64,000 nt of DNA from Tretioscincus oriximinensis (GCA_022410635.1 JAJVDF010000411.1:913395-977394); one strand, 5' to 3'; positions 1 to 10,430 are shown, numbered from the stretch's first letter. Made by a program: numbers and translations. The notes: generated from the sequence alone by a model not told the origin.

Positions 1-105
1 TGCTTGCTGTAAGCCAAGTGCCAATTAACGTTTACATGTAGCATCGAAGTCTCTGAGATTTGCCATGTTCACATTGCTGAATGTCTCCATGAAGGGNTTT
101 TTTTC
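1..105. repeat. Dispersed repeat fragment, also at 47.45-47.53 kb
   Basis: The first ~100 bases resemble 47445-47535: both contain a 'gccaag.gccaat' segment followed by 'gagatttgc.atgtt', a similar 'cattgctga' and a similar 'ccat' ending. The match suggests two copies of the same interspersed repeat. At 47 kb the unit lies inside a candidate Harbinger-like element, so this may be a truncated copy of that element. Similarity was judged by eye. Confidence 0.4.
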
Positions 106-223
106 AGGTTAGAGAAACGCCTGCTGTTGAATTGCACAAACTGCAGTGGCTAGAAATTCTGCAACAACAGACCTTTTTAGCAAGTAGATCTGTGAACATG
201 TGTGACCCTTTGGGGGTGGATGT

Positions 224-344
224 TAGGCTGACCAGATGACCCCTTTTGGGTGTGTGTGTTGAAAACCCGGTTTTGGGGTTTGGGCAGGACCTGAATGGGA
301 CCTGTCATAATATACACTGTCATGTAGATTGTAAGGCCATATTC
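224..344. mobile_element. Chimeric junction: half of foldback family A joined to half of family B
   Basis: Bases 224-279 match the left arm of the GGCTGACC foldback family (TAGGCTGACCAGATGACC, then the 'gaaaacccggttttgggg' block). At about 280 the match stops. The next ~60 bases ('gcaggacctgaatggg', 'cctgtcataat', 'cactgtcatgtag') match the right half of the other foldback family, best seen at 622-801. No second arm of family A follows. The likeliest reading is a deletion or template switch joining two foldback elements, or an insertion of one into the other followed by loss. Confidence 0.55.
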
Positions 345-621
345 AAGCATAAGCTTTTTTTTAGATAGCTGCATCTTTTACTGAAGTATCAATCTAATTT
401 TCTTTTCTTAGAAAAGTTCTTAGCCTTAACTTAGCTTCTGGAGCACCAATTCACTGGTCTGTCCCTTGGACCACAGGGAACAACAGTCCAAATAGCCTAA
501 CATCTACCCATTTCTCATGCACTTCCTTATGGGTTTGATATTTTTAAACATGTGAATCAGGTTTTCTCCCTCTCATTTTTAAGTCTGAGCTTTAATGCTT
601 TAAAGTGGATGGAAATTCTGA

Positions 622-801
622 GGCNCTATCCCCACTGAGGCTTCTTCTTGGCTATATCCCAGAATAGGAATGTGCCATCTACATGCTAGTGTAGGCTATT
701 GCAGGCCCTGAATGGGGCCTGCCACAGCCTACATTGGCATGTGAATGACCAAGCTCTGTACCGAGATATAACCCAGAGTAAGGCTCCGTGGGGAGAGGGC
801 C
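622..801. mobile_element. Foldback MITE, family B (complete palindromic copy)
   Basis: This ~180-bp element is nearly one inverted repeat. The left end reads CTATCCCCACTGAGG and the right end reads CTCCGTGGGGAGAG. Internally 'atatcccagaata' on the left mirrors 'atataacccagagta' on the right, and the centre is a 'gcaggccctga/tggggcctgc' hairpin near 710. It has no coding capacity. The best sister copy is 32018-32191 and diverged copies occur elsewhere in the window. The GGNCCTTTCCACACTGAGC-like terminus of related copies suggests a PIF/Harbinger-type MITE, but no clean target duplication is visible here. Confidence 0.65.
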
Positions 802-1615
802 TGAGTGTAGCATTTGTTTCTGATTTCTTAGGAACANTTGTCTACATAATTTCAATAACTGCGGATATTTCCTGGTTATTATTTTACTACTGCTATGTTT
901 CAGTGGGCAGAATCTGTGAGCTGGGTAAAGGATTTGAGCAAGCAATGTCTTATAAATATAGTACTCACTACCGTATTATGCCTTACAATTGAAAACCTAT
1001 TATGCATCTTGTCCATCCATCTGCCCATTGATCCATCATCCAACTCTATATATCTTTTCCAAAATGCCAAGAAATGGGAGAATGAACTAGAAGTAAATTC
1101 TTTCAGCCCTGCATGGGGGCTACCTTTGTCTTGGGACAAGCATTCTGTTTTCTTTCTTTTTCCCCATCTTCATTTCCATAAACAATATGCACAATTCCTC
1201 AAGCCATTCAGCCTGCAAATAAAGGCAAGGGGCTAAGCAAATTTGCTTCAAACCAATTATATTTGTGAGGTCACGGAGTTAAGCATTAAAGAATAGTGCT
1301 GGGGAGTGAAGCAAAGAAACAGTATGATTTCTGCTGTAAAGTGGACAAAACCCTCTTTGGCCTGGCAGAATACAGCATTTACTGTGGGGCCTTTGTCTGT
1401 GCTGAGATTAACAGAAAAAGAAGAATTGTCCAATTGAAACTCCAATTGAAACTTATGAATCTTCCCCCCCACCCCATACACACCCTACTTACCTTGTCTT
1501 TAGATACTGTTGAAAGAAAATGGAATTATAATTTTTCATAAAATCTCTTTCATTGGTTAGGCATGATTTGGTATAGTTTTGAACTGTTTGGGGCAAAGAT
1601 GCAATATATTCAACA
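802..1615. other. Non-coding stretch, no gene recognised
   Basis: I see no repeat of the families found elsewhere and no credible exon. The longest frames (113 and 97 codons) are unrecognised and extend into or overlap the foldback element or one another, so they look like chance openings. A short direct repeat ('ccaattgaaact' twice near 1430-1455) and a C run at 1464-1472 are the only visible structure. Confidence 0.5.
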
Positions 1616-1620
1616 ACCCA

Positions 1621-1870
1621 TTATTTATTTATTTATTTAATTAATTAATTAATACTTATATCCCGCCCTATACCGAAAGTCTCAAGGCAGGCAACAATAA
1701 AAGCAGAAATACAAAATTGGCATATTAAAACAGAATCTGAAAATGGGAAGGAAAGCGGCATTTTTTTCAACCAAAAGTCAGGTTAAAGAGGTGCATCTTC
1801 ATGAATCTTCTTAAAAAATGCCGTGATGGTGACTGATGCACCTCAAGGGGGAGGGCAACCACTGAGATGC
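1621..1870 (-). mobile_element. L2/CR1-type non-LTR retrotransposon 3' end
   Basis: The stretch opens with a (TTTA)n run, then 'ttatatcccgccctatacc' and 'gtctcaaggcaggcaacaataaaa', the reverse complement of the common 3' untranslated end that finishes in AATAAATA. Further in, 'ggttaaagaggtgcatctt' matches the same position of the copy at 50548-50770. The element reads on the minus strand and is 5' truncated, as expected of target-primed reverse transcription. Family assignment (L2 versus CR1) is by resemblance only. Confidence 0.6.
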
Positions 1871-1874
1871 CCTA

Positions 1875-2655
1875 AGTAAATTCTAAGTAAATATAAAAGA
1901 AATACATAATTATTATTTTTTTGTACAGTATTTCTTTACATTATCCTTAGACCTCATAATAGCTTGCCATGATTCTTACTTGAAGAGGTAGCAAACTGCT
2001 ACAGGATCCTACCCCCTTCCTTCATCCAGGTAGAAAAAATACTTGAGTATTTGCAAATACTTTAGTGTGAGGAGGATAAATCTTTTGGGACAAAGATATT
2101 ACTTTAACTCTGTAGTCTCTGATNAATTTCACAAGCACGTATTTGTCTATTATCAACCATCTTTCCTTATTCATCAAATGTAATTTTTATTTCAGGGGAC
2201 TCATCTGATGTGATTAAGAACAACAACAATGACCTGTCTACGAAAGTTATGCCAACCACTTTTCTCAAGTTAGTCTCAAAGTGCTGCTAGCTCCTTTGCT
2301 GAACAATGACAATAATAATACATTATAAAGCCTTCTGCGCTTGGTTAAAACTTAATTCTTTAGCCAGGTTTTTGATGCAGGTTTGTCTGGCCTGGGTGAG
2401 AAGTATTCTATTTTAAATTTGTTTTAATAATTTATATATTTGCTCATGCTATTGTTATAATCCTAAATTCTCAAGAAGAATTCAATGCAGAATGAAGTCC
2501 AACACTATCGCATTTAATAAGCATAATCATGAGCAACAATAATTCAAAGGGTACAATTTTTTTGCACTCTGTGTCTTCTGATTTTCTCAAATATCTTTTA
2601 GTACTTTTTAAGAAGAGTCAAATATTAGGGTTCAAATCCAGCCATAAAACATCAG
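1875..2655. other. AT-rich non-coding stretch
   Basis: No repeat copy shared with the rest of the window, no RNA gene and no credible exon was seen. The sequence is AT-rich with scattered short A and T runs. Confidence 0.45.
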
Positions 2656-2659
2656 CCAG

Positions 2660-2731
2660 ACTGTACAGTAGATTATGATAGTGATAGTAGTAATAGTCGT
2701 CGTTGTAGTAATAGTAATAGTAATAATATTA

Positions 2732-2784
<53 letters not shown>

Positions 2785-2830
2785 ACTACTACTACTACTA
2801 CTACTACTAATAATAATAATAATAATAAAT
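2660..2830. repeat. Compound trinucleotide microsatellite including (GCT)17
   Basis: Blocks in order: an imperfect GTAATA/GTCGTT block, 17 uninterrupted GCT units at 2734-2784, eight ACT units at 2785-2808, then AAT units. Each block differs by one base from its neighbour, the usual pattern of a mutating triplet array. The leucine- and isoleucine-rich frame across it is an artefact of the repeat. A shorter array of the same composition is at 8264-8320. Confidence 0.95.
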
Positions 2831-2839
2831 TATCTATGC

Positions 2840-4800
2840 CAGTATTGTGTGCCTTCCATAGGCCTTTAATTTCTTTGCAGTTTCAAGAGTTTGTTTTTAA
2901 TTAGTCTTTTTACTGTATTCTTTTTAATATGCTAGTATTTTTAGCATTGTTGTTATGATTTACCATGAGACCTTTGAAAGACGGGTAGGATGAACATTTG
3001 AATGATATAAAAGTAAAGTATAATGACCTGATTCAGTATTTATAACTAATATTTTAATTAACTGGAGATTTATTACATGATGCTATTGATAGGGTTTTGT
3101 TTTAGTTTTAAAGCCAGTAGATACATTTGAAAAGAGATTATCTTTTAAAGATGCACAACCTCTTTATTGTCTACATTGTTTTAATTTAAAATACATTTTG
3201 TTCCAAAATACTTTTGCTCGTTCTATCTGTATTGGTGCCTGTTTTGAGAGAAACNCAATGCCCAATAGTTTTGCATTTTCTGATTGCTTTCTGTTTCAGA
3301 AATGCTCACGTTTCAAAATGTTCTCATTGCATGAAACCACCACCACCCCCATTTCAGATGTCAGCAAATTTTTGTTGAACTGTGAGCACATAAGCACATG
3401 ACAAAGGATAACAAAGAGATCCCATTTTTCAGGTAAACCATTGTTTTAACTGAAANTGACATTTTAAAAACCCGATGAATCCTTTTTAGCAGTAATGTGT
3501 TTTATACTTCTATCAGGAAAAGTTGTTTTTTAACTGAATCATCCTTTTCCTTGATTTCTAAAAGCGATTGCTCATTTGAAAAAAAAATGTAACTCATTGT
3601 TTCTGGAACACCACCCATGTATCTAGAGAGTTAATAGCTAAGCAAAATGTCCAAATGAGCGATCTTATTATTAAAATTGGAAAAGTAAGGAAAACAATAC
3701 TGTAACGACATTGGAGGCCCTTGCAATATTGCTNTTCCATTATATCATTATTTCTTATCCTCTAATAATATCAGTAGATNATACTTATTCTCTGACCATT
3801 TCAATAAATAATATGCAGATGCCCAAAGATTTGAGTTCCCTTTCCCCACCGAGGTCCAAGAAGGGATAACCTTAGGGATCATAAATTGTCTCTTGTCTTT
3901 TCAACACTTTAGAAGTCTTTTGCAGCAACTCTCACAATAGAAGTAGGGAGGGATGACTTTTAACAGCTCATTAAGGTTCCTCCCTCCCTGGAAATAATAA
4001 CAAAAAAGGAAGTCGTTTGAAGAATGTTTCATTTCTGATGGTGATGATCTTAAAGGACAGATTGCATTTTTTNAAAAACCTGCTATTAAGTATAAAATGG
4101 GAAATCACAGTGCAATTAACTTTTGCTCCAGTATTAAGTTTTGAGTAAACATAAATACCTCAAAACATCTCCAGCAGAGACAGACTGGATGATCGCTGAC
4201 AGTGAAAAAGATGAAGATTGTGTAAAACTACTAATATTTTCCAAGGAAAAGGTTTTGCCTTGCGAAACTGAAGTCAAACTGTAGTAGTTTGTTTTTTAAA
4301 AAACAGATTTACAAATCTTTTTGATCTCAGTTGGTCTTCATTTTGCAAAAATAAAAGTTGAACATGTTTGCTTGGAAGTAATATCTGCGAACACACATTG
4401 ATTTGAAAGGAATTTCTTTGTTCCTTCTTTGCTGATTGTGTACTGATGAAAATCTTTGGCTTTAAATTTTATGAAGCTACTTATGTATTAACACATAAGG
4501 GAGTGAAGTTTCGTACACACTTTAAAGGCATAGCATTAAGAAGAAGTGGTCATGCTTTCTAATAATTTAGGCTTGTTCGTACTGGGTTTTGTTCTAAGAT
4601 AATTCTCTCCCAGGACAGGAACCCTAACCCACCTAGGTCTATTGTGCCATACTTCCCATCCCCTGTGAAAAATGCAGTCACGGACTGAGGTGTGGAATGT
4701 GCAAAATGGTAAAGCAATTTGAAGTGGGTCTGGTGTGTTACTCAAAAAACCCCAACTAAATCAGAAATTTGCTTTCTCCATATTTGCATGGAAACATTAT
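2840..4800. other. Long non-coding stretch, no gene recognised
   Basis: Nearly 2 kb of AT-rich DNA with single N calls (3255, 3456, 3734, 3780, 4072). I see no copies of the repeat families present elsewhere and no convincing coding exon. Frames here are under 70 codons. Freedom from recent insertions is compatible with an old, possibly constrained region, but nothing in the sequence proves this. Confidence 0.45.
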
Positions 4801-4807
4801 TTATAAA

Positions 4808-4901
4808 GTCCAGCAAAGGGGCTAGTAGCGCTTAGAGACTAACAGGAGAAAGGTAGGTAGTCTCTAAGTGCTATTAGCCCCTTTGTGGACTTTCTATTGG
4901 A
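4808..4901. repeat. Hairpin with ~34-bp arms
   Basis: The left arm (about 4808-4841, beginning AGTCCAGCAAAGGGGCTA) pairs with the right arm ending at about 4901 (...TTAGCCCCTTTGTGGACT). The mirrored internal block is 'gcttagagacta' against 'tagtctctaagtgc', and the loop is about 25 bp. It may be a very short MITE or a remnant of one. No target duplication is evident. Confidence 0.7.
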
Positions 4902-4904
4902 TTA

Positions 4905-5422
4905 ACAGGGCTATTTCTCTGAAATTTAATTATTAAACTACACTGGGAGCCAGATTTAATGATATAACTAAACTGATAGTAAAATCATAACTGATGACAA
5001 TTATGGACGGGGGAAACAAAACATAAAATCTTTGTGTACCCTTAAGAATTTTTAAATTTTATTTTAAAGAACAATATACAGTATGCCATAATAAACTTAC
5101 ATCTCATACAACTTATGATATTATATCCCCCTTCCTTTCACCCTATAGGAGAATGCTTACCGATTTATCAAATATACTCATTAAAGATACATATTCAGCT
5201 TATGTTCATGCTAACAACGATACCATTCTACTTACTGGTATATCTTCCCTAAATATTCTTGGTATTGCTCTATCATTTAAAAAGTCCAATAAATCTTTCC
5301 ACATTTCATTCCCTTTACCCTTAACATTAATTCCCATATATTATAATCTCTGAGATCATGAAGCATCAAGTTTAAATTGTTCTATTACATATACCCATCA
5401 CATTTCCCTGATCTGTATACTT
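4905..5422. other. AT-rich non-coding stretch
   Basis: No gene and no repeat copy recognised. A 66-codon frame at 5153-5350 has no recognisable features. Confidence 0.4.
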
Positions 5423-5424
5423 TC

Positions 5425-5970
5425 ATTTATTTATTTATTTATACATATCTCCCGCCCTATACCCGAAGGTCTCAGGGCGGCCAATCATAGGGGGCACATA
5501 GCTTTTTGTTGCTTTCTCCACAACAATAACCCTGCGAAGTAGGTGAAGCTGAGAGGGTTCTGCCCAAGATCATCCAGCTGGCTTCCTGGAGGAGTGTGGA
5601 ATCGAACTGGGATACTATCATATAAGAGTCCAACACTCTAACCCAGGGGTCCTAAAACTATGGCCCGCGGGCCACATGTGGCCCACTGAGGACATTTATC
5701 CGACCCACAAAATGTTGTTGTCACTGCCATCTGTCCTGATTAACAGCCAACTAGTCCTGGGTTCACAGTAACACACCCCTTGCCTTTTCAATAGCGCATG
5801 AGCATAATGTGCACTTCATGACACTTGGTGGCCCCAAAACTAGGCATTTGTCATAGTTTTTTTTAAAAAAACTATAGTCCAACCCTCCAATGGTCTGAGG
5901 AACAGTGAACTGGGCCCCTGTTAAAATGTTTGGGGATCCCTGCTCTAACCAGTACATCAAACTGGTCCCA
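5425..5970 (-). mobile_element. tRNA-derived SINE (family 1), interrupted by a hAT element
   Basis: Reading the minus strand, the element has a tRNA-like 5' head (reverse of 'cactctaacc...agtacatcaaactgg', the remnant of the A-box half), a body containing the reverse of 'cacatagctttttgttgc' and 'gtaggtgaagctgagagggtt', and a 3' tail with the reverse of 'cccgccctatacccgaagg' and a (TAAA)n run. The head is split at 5643/5644 by the hAT element, and joining 5643 to 5951 restores the SINE with one copy of CTCTAACC. The SINE is therefore older than the hAT insertion. Confidence 0.8.
5644..5942. mobile_element. Non-autonomous hAT element with perfect 8-bp target duplication
   Basis: This 299-bp element is flanked by CTCTAACC at 5636-5643 and again at 5943-5950. 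Its terminal inverted repeats begin CAGGGGTCCTAAAAC on the left and CAGGGATCCCCAAAC as the reverse complement on the right. An 8-bp duplication with a CAGGG terminus is diagnostic of the hAT superfamily. The left end continues with 'tggcccgcgggccacatg', typical of Charlie-like hAT MITEs in amniotes. It contains no transposase and lies inside the tRNA head of a SINE. Confidence 0.85.
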
Positions 5971-7775
5971 TCCCCATGCTATAGTTACTTTAGTAGGCCT
6001 CAGTATGTTCTCCACTAAATACATTTCCCCCCTTGAATGTTTTGGCTTCCTTGAGAAATATTAGGCAACTAATATGGTATGAAAATAATGAATAATCAGT
6101 GAGTCTTCAGTTGCTTAATCTTGGAAAAGAACCAGTATGATGTACAATATTAAATTCCAGGCTTTTGTTGAGTTTTAAATGGTTTGCGCTAATCTTTGTG
6201 TTTTACTGTATTTTTCTTAATTCCCTTTCCTATTCTCATGTTACTGAAATGCATAACATCTATTGTACAAAACAATATGGCCATAGCAATTGTGCAAAGA
6301 GCTAATCATTTTTCAAGTCTTTGCTTCTGTAAAAAATGTTATCAGTGCTTGGTTTTGTAATTTTATGGCTTACCTCATGGATTTCTGATTGTTTTGGATA
6401 TGGAGTAGTGAGTCAAGATTTCTTTTGTTAAATTAGTTTATTACAGGTCATGCCACATTTTTTAAAAGTGGGCTGATTTATGGTTTTTTTCCTAGATCTG
6501 TCCATCTGGAATGACAAGGATGTTATATGCAAGCAGAGTCGACATTTTGCAATGCAAATTAAGCAGATTTGAAAGGAAAAGTGAGAAGGAGGCGCTGGAG
6601 AGTAAAAAAAGGAATTTGGGAATATTTTCTTAACGTCTTTGGAAGACAGTGAGAACTTCCTTTGATGTTCCTGAAGTGGGAAATTTTGCTTCAATGGAAA
6701 AGGTCAAATGATTTTTCTGGTGTGGAAAAGAACTTGAAGATTTAATTTTTGCCCATGCCTGCAATTCTGCTTTGATTGTTTATTCTCTCTCGCTCATCTC
6801 CAGATTTAACTCCACATTGATTCAGTAGTGCTTGGCTAGCACAATGCCGTGGAAAATATGGAAGAGGCAGCAAGGTTACGTTGCGAATGGCCCTTGGTTT
6901 GGGGGAAAAACTGCTGAGCTTCACCATATGGGCTGCTGTATGGCAAAAGAATATGCTTTATTGGCATGACTTGAAGGTTTACAAGCAATCTACTTGAAGT
7001 TTTAATGGTTGCTTGGGTGATTTATTCTTTCTTGAGAGCCATGGTGGTGAAAACGCACCCGGTTCCTGAGCACTTGTTTTCCTTTATTATGAAAACCTTT
7101 AATCTTTCCTACAATTCGCCTCCATCTACCATAAATAACTCCATTATAGGCCACACAAAAGAAATATGTAACCGTTCTCATCTAAGACTGAACTTTCCAC
7201 ATCACACACATTTATGGGCTGTTTTAACTTTACAAGTCGGGTGCATAGCATAGAAGCTTACATATTTTAAAGTGATTGAGATAGTTGGTTTGAATCTTCA
7301 GCATATTGCACTCTGACTTGAGGCCATTAGTAAAATACGTTATGCTGATGTGCAGGAATGGAAAAACGCGTATTTTACTCTGTTTGAAATATTCAGATAC
7401 TTTCTATAGTTTTCTTCAAACTTCCACAAGGATTTAATTTTATGACAGTTATTGGGCTCAACAGTAGAGTAGAAAAATATTATCTTCTGTTTCATACAAT
7501 GGACACTACATTTTCCCACTACTGTTTGCCATTCCTTTGGCATCAAATCAGACATGCCTCTTTGGTTACCTGAGAGACTGATCCATTATGTCATGCAGAC
7601 GTTCCTCAGCAGTGAGAGGGTTTTTTTATGTTCCTGGACAGAAGAACTTTTTCTGCTCTGATACACATATTGTGAAATTGCTTTTTTTCTTAAGTTCTTT
7701 TCGTAATGTTTTCATTTTATTTTCACTAATAATGGGCACTGAAAATTAACCTCCTATACTGACCTGCCNAATTGC
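5971..7775. other. Long non-coding stretch, no gene recognised
   Basis: About 1.8 kb without any repeat family seen elsewhere. Frames of 60-88 codons occur but none is recognisable and none has an obvious splice context. 'aatgcaaattaagcag' near 6550 contains an octamer-like ATGCAAAT, which alone carries little weight. Confidence 0.4.
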
Positions 7776-7784
7776 TTCTGATGA

Positions 7785-7968
7785 TAGGCTGACCAGATGA
7801 CCCCTTTTGGGGGGGTGGAAACCTGGTTTTGGGGTGCCTCTCGGGTTTTTGCTACAAAAACCTTTTTTCAAAAAAAGATTTTTTTAATTTTTTTTCCTCA
7901 TCAAAAACTGGGAGGCACCCCAAAACCGGGTTTTCACCCCACCCAAAATGGGTCATCTGGTCAGTCTA
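7785..7968. mobile_element. Foldback MITE, family A, with 9-bp target duplication
   Basis: This 184-bp element is an inverted repeat over almost its whole length. It opens TAGGCTGACCAGATGACC and closes with its mirror ending GGTCAGTCTA. The arms carry 'ggttttggggtgcctc' and the mirrored 'gaggcaccccaaaacc', with a T-rich/A-rich centre. TTCTGATGA occurs at 7776-7784 and again at 7969-7977, a target duplication of 8-9 bp that points to hAT-like insertion. There is no coding capacity; peptide frames across it are mirror images of the palindrome. Confidence 0.85.
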
Positions 7969-8263
7969 TTCTGATGATGCACTCTCAATGAACTCACTTC
8001 TTCCAGTCATCAGAGAGCTATAGACATATGGGAGGGCATTCTCTGAAGTAGGTCCCAAATTTTGAAATGTTCTCCCCTCTTAGGTGCATCAAGCACCTTA
8101 ATTGTATATACTGTATATAGATGCCAAGTAAAAATGCACCTGTTTATCATGGCTTTCAGCTAAGCAAACTATACCCCTAGGGCCAGACTACTAAATGAGC
8201 AAAGCATTGGCCTAAGAACCCTGTGACAACTAATCAAAATAATATTGATTGTTAGATTACTAC

Positions 8264-8320
8264 TAGTAGTACTAGTACTNCTGCTGCTGCTGCTGCTGCT
8301 ACTACTACTACTACTTAACA
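8264..8320. repeat. Trinucleotide microsatellite (CTG/ACT)n
   Basis: Blocks of ACTAGT, CTG and ACT units with one N at 8280, similar in composition to the array at 2660-2830. It directly abuts the 3' end of a minus-strand SINE, so it may have grown from that SINE's A-rich tail. Confidence 0.85.
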
Positions 8321-8323
8321 ACA

Positions 8324-8530
8324 GCAATGTTCATTTATAATGCCCCTTTCACCAAAGGGTGGCTCACATAGCTTTTGTTGCTTTGTCCACAACAGATATT
8401 CTGTGAAGTAGCTGGGACTGTGAGAGCTGGCCCAAGGTCACCAGCTTGCTCTATGGAAGAGAGCGGAATTGAACCAGGAGATTACCAGATAAGAGCCCTA
8501 CACTCTAACCATTGTGTCAAACTGGCTCTG
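8324..8530 (-). mobile_element. tRNA-derived SINE (family 1)
   Basis: This reverse-strand copy contains the body landmarks 'cacatagcttttgttgctt', 'tctgtgaagtag', 'gcccaaggtcacc' and the tRNA-like end 'cactctaacca..gtgtcaaactggctct'. Its 3' end carries the variant 'tcaccaaagggtggc' rather than the 'cgccctatacc' end of sister copies. It has no protein-coding capacity. Confidence 0.8.
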
Positions 8531-8998
8531 ATTAGTATTATTAGGAGAACATTATCTTCAGTCCATGCACTGGGGAGGCGTCACACAGGTACAGTGATCC
8601 ATGTGCTTAAAGGGTCCCTTATTGTGGAATTGTTAGCCATGCAGTTTGTACAATTCAGAAGTGGGCATTATGACATATGTCTTATAAGGCTTGTCATAAG
8701 ACGTCATTGCTAGGCAAGGATTTGCAGCAACATGAAAGCGAAGGTAAAATGGGGGAGGTGATGAACATATTTTTTAAAAAAATGCGAGGAAAGCCATGAG
8801 GTAGGGGTAGGGCCTTTATGGTGCTGTGAAACCTCCATGGCTTTCTGGATCCAGATTAATATGTCTGCTTCTTAGAAACCTACAGGAAAACAGTGTGGAC
8901 ATATGGAGACATGTGAAGCTTTGGCCAGTTTTTGCAAGTTGCTGAAGTGCAGAAATGACTTAGCTCAGCTTTTCCATGCTTTGATGCTCTTCAAAAAA

Positions 8999-8999
8999 T

Positions 9000-9042
<43 letters not shown>

Positions 9043-9272
9043 TTTGTACTTATACCTCATCCCATACCTCAGAGCGGTTGGTCTCAGAACGCCTGACCAT
9101 AAGGGGGTGCACATTGCTTTGTTTCTTTCTCCACAACAGATATCCTGTGGAGTATGTGGGGCTGAGAGAGTTCTAAAGAACTGTAATTGGCCCAAGGTCA
9201 CCCAGCTGGCTTCCATGGAGGAGACTACCAGATAAGAGTCCAATACTCTAACCACTACACCAAACAGGCTCT
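8999..9272 (-). mobile_element. tRNA-derived SINE (family 1) with (TTTA)n tail
   Basis: A (TTTA)n run at 8999-9043 forms the 3' tail. It is followed by a degraded 'cccatacctcagagcgg' end, the 'cacattgctttgtttctttctccacaacag' body and the tRNA-like head 'agtccaatactctaaccactacaccaaacaggctct'-type sequence at about 9237-9272. It is a full-length or near full-length reverse-strand copy. Confidence 0.8.
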
Positions 9273-9387
9273 TATGTTTATTTTTTTGCATTTTTGTATA
9301 TATTTTGCATGTTTATTACCCTCACACCAAAGCTGAATATAGAAATGTCTTTTTAAATACCTTCCTGTGACCAACTACAACAACAAT

Positions 9388-9450
9388 TTATTATTTGATG
9401 ATTAATCAATTGACAATATCATTAAATCACTGCAAGTAAAATCACATAAA
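9388..9450. repeat. Dispersed repeat with TCAATTGACA core (copy 1)
   Basis: 'tgatgattaatcaattgacaatatcat' resembles 10331-10390 and 37971-38050, which share the pattern aatgatt-gtc-attgacc. It is probably the 3' end of an unidentified retroelement. Confidence 0.35.
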
Positions 9451-9665
9451 ATAGATATAAAAATATGTAGTTTTAAATCAGCTGCTTTTCTAAGTGTGTT
9501 GTCATTAGTTGCACTGGCTGGACCTCACAGACAACAATGGTTAATGAATTATAAATAGGAGTTTTAGTAGGTGTGCATTATGACTGTGGTCAAAAACTCT
9601 GGAGATTGTCTACTTAATAATGCTAATTTCACCCCAATGAATGTTCATGCAGGACAAATGTGATG

Positions 9666-10086
9666 AAAAAACAGATTGCATGAAATTGCAGTTTACTTTT
9701 ATATCTTCTGAATCTTAGCCTTGCCACTTTACTTTTCCATGATGAAAATAGTAAATTTCGTCTCTGTCCCTTCCCTTCCCTCTGATATTGTTGTTTTAAT
9801 ATGTTAATTTGGGTTTAATATGTTAATTTTAATTGTTAACTGCCCTGAGGCTTTCGGGTATAGGGTGGTATAGAAATGTAAATAAATAAAATAAATGTTA
9901 CAATCATTAAAATATCAAGATTGGATTACAATTTGGCAGTTGTCACTTAAGCTTGACATACAGAACATAATTATTTTATTGCATTGCACAACGGCATTCA
10001 TAGCTTTTCTATACATGATTCAGAGCTTGCTTGAGGGAATTTACATTTCCTGAGCATGGCCCCTTTATCTTTTTCTTTATATTGTG
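9666..10086. repeat. Local duplication, copy 1 (partner 10798-11065)
   Basis: Landmarks shared with 10798-11065 in the same order: 'cagattg.atgaaattg', 'cttctgaatctt', 'cacttaagctt.acatacag', 'tattttattgcattgcacaac' and 'gattcagagcttgcttgag'. Copy 1 additionally contains a retroelement 3' end at 9756-9894 that copy 2 lacks. The two copies differ by scattered substitutions and small indels, so the duplication is not recent. It may be a tandem duplication with about 1.1-kb spacing or two copies of an uncharacterised repeat. Confidence 0.65.
9756..9894 (+). mobile_element. L2/CR1-type retroelement 3' end inserted in duplication copy 1
   Basis: The segment ends 'aactgccctgaggctttcggg', then 'gggtggtatagaaatg' and AATAAATAAA, the typical 3' terminus. 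Comparison with 10798-11065 shows an uninterrupted site ('gaaatagtaaaaatgtgttac'), so this insertion came after the duplication or was lost cleanly from copy 2. Confidence 0.6.
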
Positions 10087-10330
10087 TTTGATATTAGTCT
10101 GATGCTTTCAGAATGCTAAATAGTTATTGATCAATAGACTTAACAGTGTACTTAAAAGATTATTTAGTTTGTCTTTTATCTGGTAGGTACGAAACCAGCA
10201 GTTTACCATTGTTTCAAGTCTCAGAAACATTAATAGAATCTACATAATGGTTTTTAGTAGCATATGAGTCTTTTTAAGATTCCTGCAGAATCCAACGAAG
10301 AAAGCAAGAAATGTATATCAAAATCAAATC

Positions 10331-10430
10331 AAATGTTTATTAATGATTAGTCCATTGACCATATCATAAATATCCTAAATACAAAACACTGAATAAGCAC
10401 CTTCCACTATGGATTTTACTGTCACAAGAA
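10331..10430. repeat. Dispersed repeat with CATTGACC core (copy 2)
   Basis: 'aatgattagtccattgacc' and the following 'atatcata' match the copies at 9388 and 37971. The rest of this region has no recognisable content. Confidence 0.35.

Noticed and set aside
2675..2869. Leucine/isoleucine-rich 64-codon frame
   Set aside because: Translation of the compound trinucleotide microsatellite; no membrane protein is implied.
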